From Tuctoria greenei (Eukaryota > Streptophyta > Magnoliopsida > Poales > Poaceae), in NCBI GenBank assembly GCA_036927565.1, contig JAYESD010000001.1, forward strand, positions 271,075,560 through 271,139,559: DNA of 64,000 bases, written 5' to 3'. Below are positions 55,618 through 64,000 of this stretch, piece after piece. The notes under the pieces are model-generated. The model was not told the DNA's origin, made no database searches, and saw nothing but the letters and a program-made list of their open reading frames with translations. How positions within the stretch are numbered: the stretch's first letter is position 1; each line of letters opens with the position of its first letter. The position numbers were made by a program, and so were the translations under genes.

Positions 55618-57275
55618 TGTGATGCCCGGTTCCGAAAGATGAACAAAGCTAACGCATATGTGTGCCCAGGATGTTCATCACACATACATGAGTGCAATCA
55701 CAAGAGAGTATACATAAAATTACCATAGAACAAGATTAATTAACCAAATTTTATTACACAAACCAGATTATCCTCGAATACAAGCTCTAATGAATATTAA
55801 CGACAAGTTCTACTAATGCAGCGGAAATAATCTAATTAAGCAAACTAATCAACTAAGCAGCATAAGCGATAGAGTATGTATGCCCTTTCCAATTAATTAA
55901 GTGAAGCAAAAAGACAAAAAGCCCTTCCCGACTCTCTACCATATATTCCAGGTGACAAGGGTGGTTAAATAAATCTAGTAAACTTTCTACCATAGGATTC
56001 CCATCAAATTGACACAAGCATGCAGTTTGCAAACAAAACATTTATTTTAAAAACAGGATCAATATGCTTCAAGGACACTTGCCTCGCTCCGGCGGATAGG
56101 GTTGCTCAAGCGCTTCGAAGTCTTGGTTCTCGAAGTCCTCGTACACGACTTCTTGAGCACTTCCCTCTACTCACGATCACACATACAAGAATATACATAC
56201 AAATCAATATGATGCACACGTATTAATCAACATGCGATGACATGCAGGCATGCAAAGTTTAATAATTAATTAACTACGATTGTTTATTAATTAGATGCAA
56301 CTAGTTCGTACGTCTTCATATAAGTTTACGGGGGTTTTAGCGGGGATTAATACTGCTGAAAATAAATTCATGGTGCAACTACGGTTAAATTACGTCTATT
56401 AGATCTAATACATCGCTAAAATTCGCATCGGAAAAACGAATCCTACCGTAGATGCGATGTCTTCGAAGATCGAGGGACGATGATGACGCGAAGACGAAGT
56501 AGATGGCGCAGCGGTCCTTTGGCGGCGCGACGACGGCGACGACGATCTCCGGTAGACAACAACACCCTCCTCTTTTTCTTCCTCTTTTTTCCTTCTTTTT
56601 CTTCCCTGGCGACACCTCTGATCTCCTCTCTTCTTTTTCTTAGGGCGGCTAGGGCTTCCGGTGGCGGCTGCTGGCGATAAAACACGAGTTCCCCCGGTCC
56701 CTTTTTATAGCCGGCTGGGCACGGGACGCGCGAGGCAGGCGCTAGGGCCGGCGCTGGGAATGCGCGGCGCGCTAGGGCGTCGGTGTGGGGTGGGGCCATG
56801 CGGGGCCCGGGCGTGTGCCGGTCGCGCGGGCGGGCGACTCGCACCAGGGCGCGGGGGCGCGGGGCCGGGAGCAGTGCGGGGCAGGCGCGGGGCCGCAGTG
56901 CGGGGCCCAGGCAGCCAGTGTGCGGGGGCGCGCACGGGAGGCGCTCGCTGGTTGGGCCGTTTGGCCTGGCCGGCGGTTGTTTTTGTTTTTTTTCTTTTTT
57001 TTTAAATATATTATTATTTATTTATTCTTTATATTATTTTTTTATATATAAGATTATTATATATATTATATATTTATTTATATTATATATATTATTACTA
57101 TTATTTTTTATACTTATTCCCTAATACAAGTTTTACGCTACTATTTTCCTTTTCTTCTTTTGCTACTCATATTTGTATATGTATATTTTATGCTTTATTA
57201 TTTTGCTTTTATTCTATTAATATTTAATGCATGAACATGTATGTAATGCATCATGCGAAAATTGAGGGTGTTACA
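55618..57275 (-). repeat. 5' LTR of F (1,658 bp, internally deleted)
   Basis: Same ends as the F 3' LTR, but about 1.03 kb is missing at about 55882 relative to 47377-48409. U3 is retained, with TATA at 56701-56710 (minus), the GC-rich block (56712-56985) and the AT-rich block. Deletion in one LTR only must postdate integration. Confidence 0.9.
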
Positions 57276-57960
57276 CCGGCCTTCCGATGATGGCATTGAA
57301 GGGAAGCTCAACATCCACCACGTCGAATAGAATATTCTCCGTGTGGTAGTTCTCTAGGGTACCAAAGGTTACCGGGAGGTGGATGCTACCACTGGGCACA
57401 ATCTGCCCTGGGCCCACGCCTGAGAACGGGCTCGAAGGCGTGAGTCGAGACATAGGTATGTGCAGCTTCCGGAAGGATGCAGTGGAGATGAGGTTGAGGC
57501 CTGCACCGCCGTCGATCAGCACGTAATGGAGCTTCACGTTGGCGATGGTTGGGGCCACGAGCAGTGGGAGCACTCCAGCTCCTACCATGTTCTTCGGGCA
57601 GTCTGAGGCGTCAAAGCTGATAGCAGTGTTCATCCACTTGCTGTGGGGAGCTGGAATTGGCACCAGGGCCACTGCCGCCACGACCCGTCGCAGGACTTTT
57701 ACTGCGTTTCGAGACACAGGGTCGGAGGCCCCTTCGTAGATGACATAGAGGAGCTTCCGATGCTCCTGGTCGCTGCTAGTGTCCGAGTCAGCACTCGTGA
57801 ACACTACTTTCACTGTTCTGTGGGGCTCCTGGTACCCCATGTCTTCATCCTTGTCCTCTGCAGGGTCAAGCTTCTGCTTAAGGGCTCGCTCTCTTGATGC
57901 TGCTGCTTCTGCTGCTGCTCGCGGAAACGTTCCGCGAGCTTCTTGACTTGCTGGCACTCA
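57276..57960 (-). pseudogene. D protease region
   Basis: The open stretch 57957-57271 carries TAISFDASDCPKNMVGAG, the aspartic protease site VLIDGGAGLNLIS, SGVGPGQIVPSG and LPFNAIIGRP at the F junction. The Tat-type DGG motif replaces the DSG of the chromoviruses. E has the same order at 61380-61865. Confidence 0.88.
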
Positions 57961-58873
57961 CTTGCACTGTGACCATTGGTCCGGTGCACCGGGCATTTGA
58001 AGTCAGCGTCATCACCATCAGGTGATGGGCACGGGTTCTTATCCTGGCGCGAGCTTTGGGCTCTGCCAGTTGCCGCAGCTGCCACCATGGGAGCTCCGGG
58101 CCTCAGCTTACTCCTGCCACTGCCCCCGTTCTTCTTCTTCCTGCCACCACCTCTGGTAGTGGCCTCCGCTTTGGACTGTGAGGGATCCCCACTTTTCGTG
58201 GAGGGCCGGGCGTGCCAGTTATGCCCCTCCCCAACCTTGGCGCATCTGTCTGCCAAGGCAAACAACTCGGAGACATCGCGCACGTCATGCGTGGCGAGCT
58301 TCTCAAGCATCTTCTTGTCCCTCACACCCTGCCTGAATGCTACTATGACAGATGCATTCGAGATGTGCGGGATGGTGTTCCGTACCTGGGAGAATCGCTG
58401 GATGAACGCTCACAGCGGCTCCCCCGAGCGCTGTCTAACAGCGTGGAGGTCGAGCTCTGTGCCAGGGCGCTCATACAAACTTCCAAAGTTCGCCACGAAC
58501 TGCCGGCATAACTCTTCCCAGGAGGTGATGGACCCCTGAGGCAGGTTCATGAGCCATGACCGTGCTAGGATGGCCAGGACCACGGGGAAGTAGTTGTCCA
58601 TGATGACCTCATCACCCCCCGCAGCCAGGATGGAGGTGGAGTAGATCTGCAGGAACTCACTCGGATTGACACTCCCGTCATACTTCTCCGGTGTGTGCGG
58701 CCGAAACTTGTGAGGCAAGACCACTCTTTGTAGGTGCGGGGCTAGAGCTGCGCACCCTCCACTGGTAGTTGCGGGTGACTTGTTTGGTTCCGCATGACCA
58801 TGATGGCCAGTTGGCACTGCGTACGCCTGGTGTTGAGGCGCGGCGGCAGATGCCTGGTGTGGCAGAGGCACAC
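57810..58873 (-). pseudogene. D gag
   Basis: 58868-58410 has a proline-rich start, FRPHTPEKYDGSVNPSEFLQ and ARSWLMNLPQGSITSWEE. After a stop near 58410 the stretch 58407-57810 has RQGVRDKKMLEKLATHDV, a basic KKKNGGSG region and the knuckle variant CPVHRTNGHSASEC. A frameshift joins it to protease. E cuts the N-terminus at 58873. Confidence 0.88.
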
Positions 58874-58961
58874 TATCGGTACCCTGGGTACCATATACTC
58901 CTTGGGATTGCAAAGATCTCAAGGGAAAGTCATCTACTTGATTTGAAGACCTTCAGAGGCC

Positions 58962-59187
58962 CACATGTCAGACATAACCGGACCCGCTTCTCCAACATGG
59001 TTAGTCCCAGGGTCGCCACGTGTACTATCAAACCGGAGCTACCGCCCACAAGGGGGAAGCTCTGGGCTATGTACCGAAATGGCACCCCCGGACCTAACCC
59101 TAGACCGAGGGAAGCTCCAGAACTGACACGTGTCGGATAACACCAGACCTATCTGTTCCCCACAGTGTGCTCCGGCGCTGCCACGTG
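58962..59187. repeat. 55-bp-period CACGTG array in U3 of the E LTR
   Basis: Cores at 58962 (CACATG), 59017, 59072 (decayed), 59127 and 59182, exactly 55 bases apart. It is in the same phase and number as in the A LTR (22478-22704). Confidence 0.78.
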
Positions 59188-59453
59188 TCCAACCGTCGGA
59201 TCTTCAGCCTCTAACCTCCGGAAGACCGGCTCCGGATCTTCAAAGGGGAATCAAGGACTTCAAGACCCGATCAAGTTTCATTAATACTATATTAATGACA
59301 CACGATCGGACGACCTTAATTACCAGTAACGGTGCTGTCAAAGCCCATAACTCGGTCATTAAGGGAAATTAAACGTGTTGAATGTGTATCAATATCAGTA
59401 ACTGCCGGGGCCACATGTTGGGCCAGTCTAACTTGTAACGGCCTGCCCTCGTA

Positions 59454-59463
59454 CTATAAAAGG
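59454..59463 (+). promoter_or_regulatory. TATA box of the E LTR
   Basis: CTATAAAAGG, about 270 bp before the LTR end, placing R/U5 at about 59490-59730. Confidence 0.68.
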
Positions 59464-59730
59464 ACAGGCCGACGATACATAGGACACACTCTTCGGAGAC
59501 ATGCTGACTTTACACTCTCAACTGACGTTGAGCTCATACATCCAATACAACACCAACACACCCCGTAGAGTAGGGTATTACGCTCAGGCGGCCCGAACCA
59601 TGTAAATCTTCGTGTCCCTTGTGTCACTCGACATCTCACCTTCTGGAATCTCCGCGCGCCCATACCGAACCTCAAACTCCTCTAACACTTTAGTAGTGTC
59701 AGGAGATCTGCCGGATCAAAACCATCGATA

Positions 59731-59750
59731 GTTGGCGTGCCAGGTAGGGG
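59731..59750 (+). other. Primer binding site of E
   Basis: GTTGGCGTGCCAGGTAGGGG directly after the LTR, shared in its core with element B (1145-1163). The tRNA is not assigned. Confidence 0.7.
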
Positions 59751-59766
59751 CCCGGAGATTTCAAGA

Positions 59767-61395
59767 ATGGTGAACTCAGCCGCTGGATCATCCAATGGTC
59801 ATCCTGCTGTTCAAGCTGTTGGGGGTAATCCCTCCAATATGCAGCCACCAGCAGGAACCACGGTTCCAGCAGGAGTCACACTTCCACCACCGCCACCTCC
59901 ACCAGCAAATCAAGCTGGACAACGCGATGGTGCACCGGCGTCAATCACTGCGTCGGCGAATCTTGACAACCCAGAACACGCGCTTCATGTAGCACGTGCT
60001 CTTCTTCAGCGCCCACCACCTTCGGACGCATCCCGAGATGCAATGGAGCAGTGGAGGGCCGATGTGGAACACTTGGTTGCAGCAGTAGCCGACCGCATCA
60101 GCAACTAGGGTCCTACTCCTTCAGGACGGGCCCCGTCACAGCGACGGACCTTGTCTGGCAGACTTGGTCCGCACGTTTCCAACAACAGGAGACGTGCTAC
60201 ATCACAGCAGGTGACGTCGTTGCCCTCCGGGGCACGACGCACTCACACGGTATCAAGGCTTTCAACTCATGACCTCCGGGCTGAGCTTGATCGCCGATAT
60301 CGCCAACAAGACGGTCGAGTCCATATTGAGCGTGCTCGTGAAAGACGAGAAGCTCAAGACATTCCTGCTCCTGAAGGAGTAGGAGGAGGCTGTTCAGCCC
60401 TGGCCATGCATCTGTGTATGGTCAGGTGGCCACAGAAGTTCCGGCCTCACCTGCCGGAGAAGTTCGACGGGACCGTTAATCCTGTCGAATTTCTTCAGAT
60501 TTACTCCACTCCTATCTTGGCAGCTGGAGGAAATGAGGCTGTAATGGCCAATTATTTCCCAGTGGCTTTAACTGGGACCGCCAGGTCCTGGTTTATGAGC
60601 CTTCCACCCAACTCCATCAGTAGTTGGGAGGAGTTGTGCCGGCAGTTCACCGCCAACTTCGGGAGTTCTTACACCCGACCAGGCACCGAACTGGACCTTT
60701 TTGCAGTTGTACAAAAAGGAGGAGAATCCCTACGATCATTCATCCAAAGATTCTCTCAGGTACGAAACACTATCCCTTCTATCTCTAGCGCCTCTGTCAT
60801 CGTGGCATTTAGACAGGGAGTGTGGGATAAGAAGATGCTGGAGAAACTGGCGATCAAGGAGATTACCAGTGTCACGGAACTCTTCAGTCTGGCTGAAAAA
60901 TGTGCTAGAGCTGCAGAGGGCCATGAAATGCACTCCAAACCAACTCCGGAGGATCACAAGAAATCCTCCAAAGGAGAAGCCGCTACCTCCGGGAGTGGCA
61001 AGAAGAAGAAAAAGACCAACGGCAAGAAGAAGCCGTCGGCCGGTGCATCCAATGCTGCAGCTGCTGCAACTCCGGGTGGCCGGGGGCCACGCCCCGAGAA
61101 GTGACCTCGACCGTCTTCTGAAGACGGTGGCAAACCCAAGGTGTGGTGTCCAATTCACAAAACGGACAGCCACAGTTTGGAAGACTGCCGGGAGGTCCAA
61201 AACCTTGCCGAGTGCTACAACAAGCGCCGGGAAGAAGCTCCTTTCCGGCAGAGGGAAGGAAAACAAAAAGTTGACGAAGCTCCGGCTGAAGAGGAGTTAG
61301 GTTTTCAGGATCCCAAAAAGGTCCAGAAGGCCATCTACACCCCCGTCGATGACGATTCCGACATCTGTGACAACGAGCGTTGGAAGCCATGAACA
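59767..61395 (+). pseudogene. E gag
   Basis: ATG at 59767 (MVNSAAGSSN) with a PPPPPPP run, ending early at 60106-60108. After a frame change the main stretch (about 60151-61107) has FRPHLPEKFDGTVNPVEFLQ, ARSWFMSLPPNSISSWEE, FRQGVWDKKMLEKLA and a lysine-rich tract KKKKKTNGKKK. A single TGA (61105-61107) interrupts it. The same frame then gives the knuckle variant CPIHKTDSHSLEDC. Another shift near 61380 leads to protease. Confidence 0.88.
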
Positions 61396-62105
61396 CCATT
61401 TTTGGTGGATCATGGGACATCACCTCCCGCCGCGTCATCAAGACTATGCGTCGGGACATGGCTGTTGAAGCTCCTACAGCCAGGGCGGAGCCTCATCGGA
61501 AGTGTATGGACACAGCCATCACTTTTGATGCTTCGGACTGCCCTCGAAGCATGGCTGGAGCAGGTCAGCTACCTTTGATGGTATCTCCTACCATCAATAA
61601 CATCCAGCTCCACCATGTCATGGTAGACGGAGGTTCGGGGCTCAACCTCATAAGCTTCGAAGCTTTTACCAAGCTTCAGCTCCGACCTTCGGATCTCCAC
61701 CCCTCACGATCTTTCTCCGGAGTAGGTCCGGGAGCCATTACCCCACTCGGAGCTATTACCCTCCCCGTTACCTTCGGGACCCGGGAGAAGTATCGCACCG
61801 AGAAGTTGGTCTTTGACGTTGATCAGATCAACTTACCCTTCAATGCCATCTTGGGTAGGCCTGCCTTGTACAAATTCATGGCAGCTGCTCATTATGGTTA
61901 CCTGGTGTTAAAGATGCCAACACCAGTAGGCGTTCTCCGGATCCGCGGAGATCGTACTGCCGGACTAACTGCTCTGGAAGAACTCCATGCACTTACTACG
62001 GCGCAAGAGGAGGACTCCAAGCAGGAGCAAGCTCCAAAACCCCCGAGCATTCGTCAGCGAGGCTCGACTTCTGCACCTCGTGTGCAGCCAAGCGGCGACA
62101 CCGAC
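61380..62105 (+). pseudogene. E protease
   Basis: The open stretch carries AITFDASDCPRSMAGAG, the active site MVDGGSGLNLIS, SGVGPGAITPLG, LPFNAILGRPALYKFM and YGYLVLKMPTPVG. It is the intact version of the region that F splits in D. The TAA at 62106-62108 belongs to the LTR of H, so the pol that should follow is missing or displaced. Confidence 0.85.
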
Positions 62106-63009
62106 TAATGAGGACATCACTTCTATGGATACAAACAACACTCCATTGAACATACAAGATGCAATCAATAGATTTCATACACAACAATTAATTTCAGAGG
62201 TGAACTCATTCTTATATATTTCCTTATATGTTTTTGAGCATAGATTGCTACTTAATGATTTATTTATGATTAGGATCCATAGAGAGGTTCAAGGAGTACT
62301 TGGAGGGAGTATTAGGGACGTGGAAGACCAGAGAATTCGTTCAAAGAAGATGGAAACCGAGTCAAACTCCAAATCGTATCCAACTCAGAGTCCAGGAGCA
62401 GTACGCACTAAAACGGGCGCCCAGGACGCATACGAACTCCGTTTTGGACGTTCTACATATGCACGGAAAGGGAAGAGGATAACCTTTCCAATGGCGCCGG
62501 TCCCATGTCAAAACTTCTTCGGAGTCGACGGGAATCGTCGAAACAAAATCAAGTACAGAATCTGTCAGGGTGCTGCGCCACCGTATTGGGTCATTGGGCC
62601 TTGTATCAAGTCTAAGTCCATTATTTTCGTGTCTTAGGGTTAGGTCACGACCCTAACACCCCCTTAGACGTCCTCCCACCTATATATACTCCATGGTAGC
62701 CGCCATAGACAATTGGGTTTTGCTTAGATCAATAATATCGCCATTCTACGGTTTGTGAGATCCCAACTTCGCGATTTCAGATCGTGTCTACCTTGTTCTT
62801 GCTCTTGTTCTCGGTTGCACATGCAGGGATTAGCCTTCTTGGTGAGTTCAATCGTGTGAAGCACGGTTGATAACCAACGGAGCGGTGGTGTAGTGATTGC
62901 AGGGGCTGTTCGTGTTCTACTCGAGAGTCTCGGATCATCAACGTCGAGATCTCCACATCAATCGACTTATCATTACCTTTCGGAAGATCGGGCCTAAACC
63001 TACTCATCA
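62106..63009 (+). repeat. Element H: putative 5' LTR (about 904 bp)
   Basis: Homology to Tat gag-pol ends at 62105. The segment begins TAATGAG and ends CTCATCA, inverse-complementary except that TG has become TA. A TATATATAC box lies at 62681-62689 and an iMet-type PBS follows the end. The left target bases would be CCGAC (62101-62105); the right copy is off the window. Termini are inferred without a second copy, so the start is uncertain. Confidence 0.55.
62681..62689 (+). promoter_or_regulatory. TATA box in the H LTR
   Basis: TATATATAC, followed by a transcribed-looking leader with AGATCAATAATATCGCC. It is about 330 bp from the LTR end. Confidence 0.5.
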
Positions 63010-63010
63010 A

Positions 63011-63024
63011 TTGGTATCAGATTT
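63011..63024 (+). other. Primer binding site of H (iMet type, short)
   Basis: TTGGTATCAGATTTCC starts one base after the LTR end. TTGGTATCAGA matches the iMet-type sites of F and G; the following bases do not. Confidence 0.6.
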
Positions 63025-64000
63025 CCAGGTTGCCCGTTAGGTAATTCATCTATCCATTATATTAGTTTTGTTTTTCATACCTAGAGTCCACAAAAAAACT
63101 TGCAGTTTAGTAGATCTGTTCATTACTTTGTCCAAACCACATTGAGCCTTTGAAACTTTGTTATTCAGTTTCGTTTTGTTGAGTTTGTGTCCGTGGTTGA
63201 GTCATATTACTGGTTTAGAAGTGTTTTTAGTCTTAGTTTGAGTTTTGCATTGTGTTGATTCATCCTTTTGAATCACGTCATCGCGTCCAGATTAGATTCA
63301 TCTCTGTCCAGTTCAGTATTTTCATCATATCAAGCTCATACAAACTCGGATTTTCGTGTTATTATACTTTCTGGAAAGCTTAAGAAGTTCTCTATAACTT
63401 TCTTATTCATCATTTTCCCAGAAAATATAGTTATTGATGTCGAAATTGCAGTAGATCTGAATCTGTTATTGACCTAAAAATTCTAAGCAGTCTGTATTTC
63501 GGGGGCAGTATCTCGTATTGTTCTTTTCCAAAATAGGTCTTCTATATATTAAAATTAAAGAGGAGAGATATATCTACAATATTGCTGTTCTAAGTTTTCT
63601 AATTTAGAGCCTATAAGTGTGCCTATTTGTCCTTGGAAGATTGAGCAGAAAATCTGCGACAGACACACGAGATATCTTGGATTGATTTTCATTGTGTTCT
63701 TCCCTTGCAGCACATTCTGAAAAAAAAAGAAGAAAAAAGAAAAAGGCAAGTGCAAAACAAGAAACAAAAGACGCACAAAAAAAAGAGGAAAAAAACAACA
63801 AAAAAAAACAGAAGTTCTTGCATTCTTTGTGTCATCTAGTTTTGTCTCATGTCTTGCTAGCTTGAACTACTAGGAACACATTTAGGCCAGCAACTTTGAC
63901 AAATACTTTGGACACTTATTCAACTTTATTATCTGATTTCATTATTGCTAATCCTTGCTACATAAAAAGTGCCATCCAAGCTACACCTTACTCTTGAGCA
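63025..64000 (+). other. Leader of element H with an A-rich tract
   Basis: AT-rich, T-rich sequence without a credible coding frame up to the window edge. A strongly A-rich stretch with few pyrimidines lies at 63719-63811. Long non-coding leaders before gag are common in plant LTR elements. The gag of H would lie beyond the window. Confidence 0.5.

Larger units (their letters stand above)
36533..57275 (-). mobile_element. Element F: Tekay-like chromovirus with a distinct U3, carrying G and a solo LTR
   Basis: 3' LTR at 36533-36768 plus 47343-49794, internal part 49795-55617, 5' LTR 55618-57275. Flanking bases CGGGT (36528-36532) and CCGGC (57276-57280) look like a decayed duplication of CGGGC, one change in each. 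G is inserted in its 3' LTR and a B-family solo LTR in its pol. Numerous stops make it defective. Confidence 0.88.
33701..58873 (-). mobile_element. Element D: Tat-lineage Ty3/gypsy, internal part, split by F
   Basis: Minus-strand gag and protease (58873-57276), then the protease end, RT, two RNase H domains and the integrase start (36532-33701). F separates the halves inside the protease, and the reading frame matches across the junction (GRP on one side, ALY on the other). A ends it at 33700 and E at 58873. Its LTRs are outside the window or lost. Confidence 0.88.
58874..59730 (+). repeat. 5' LTR of E (857 bp)
   Basis: Begins TATCGGTACCC and ends CCATCGATA, against TGTCGG...CCGACA in A, so both the TG and the CA terminus appear mutated here. 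The PBS follows at once. U3 has the 55-bp array, then the TATA box CTATAAAAGG at 59454-59463. Confidence 0.82.
58874..62105 (+). mobile_element. Element E: 5' part of a Tat-lineage Ty3/gypsy element
   Basis: 5' LTR (58874-59730), PBS, gag and protease on the plus strand, cut at about 62105 by element H. It is inserted in the gag of D, and the left target bases are CACAC (58869-58873). The LTR matches the 3' LTR of A, so the two are one family. Here the gag end is seen; in A the pol end. Confidence 0.85.

Noticed and set aside
62106..62637. Coding continuation of E into 62106-62637
   Set aside because: The text after the protease shows no RT-entry motif, whereas D has one soon after its protease. 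The segment has LTR-like ends and a TATA box, so the open frame is probably chance.

Overview
The window is nuclear plant DNA, most probably from a grass. It consists almost entirely of LTR retrotransposons inserted into one another. I see no host gene, tRNA, rRNA, CRISPR array or bacterial-type operon. The grass assignment is an inference. It rests on the mix of Tat-lineage Ty3/gypsy elements with a second, archaeal-type RNase H, Tekay-like chromoviruses with long LTRs and an iMet-type primer site, and a Sirevirus-like copia element.

Layout (letters are mine). D is a minus-strand Tat element and the oldest visible host. Its pieces lie at 33701-36532 (integrase N-terminus, archaeal RNase H, degenerate RNase H, RT, protease end) and 57276-58873 (protease, gag). 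Three elements interrupt D. A is a plus-strand Tat element entering from the left edge and ending at 33700. F is a minus-strand chromovirus at 36533-57275. E is a plus-strand Tat element starting at 58874. A is itself interrupted by B (minus-strand Tat 5' end, 1-2201), K (complete minus-strand Sirevirus-like copia, 3883-13579, TSD CAAAG), X (5' half of a minus-strand chromovirus, about 17152-21613) and C (complete minus-strand chromovirus, 22839-33307). F is interrupted by G (complete, youngest-looking chromovirus, 36769-47342, TSD GCAAC) and by a solo LTR of the B family (51159-52194, TSD GGTAC). E is interrupted near 62106 by the LTR of another plus-strand element, H, which runs off the right edge.

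All elements are copy-and-paste retroelements: gag builds the particle, protease matures it, RT/RNase H copies the RNA and integrase inserts the cDNA. Every polyprotein here carries stops or frameshifts. G is closest to intact, with a 1,321-codon open frame and two visible lesions upstream of it.

The most interesting points are: (i) a spliced, antisense extra gene downstream of pol in Tat element A; (ii) arrays of short palindromes in the U3 of three LTR families (a 12-mer CGGACTAGTCCG type, and CACGTG G-boxes repeated every ~57 bp in B/solo and every 55 bp in A/E); (iii) a complete exchange of the U3 module between F and its relatives X, C and G; and (iv) a polypurine-tract G-run whose length decides where the chromovirus pol stops. 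Coordinates of LTR ends were read by eye from TG...CA termini, target duplications and primer sites. No alignment or database search was run.
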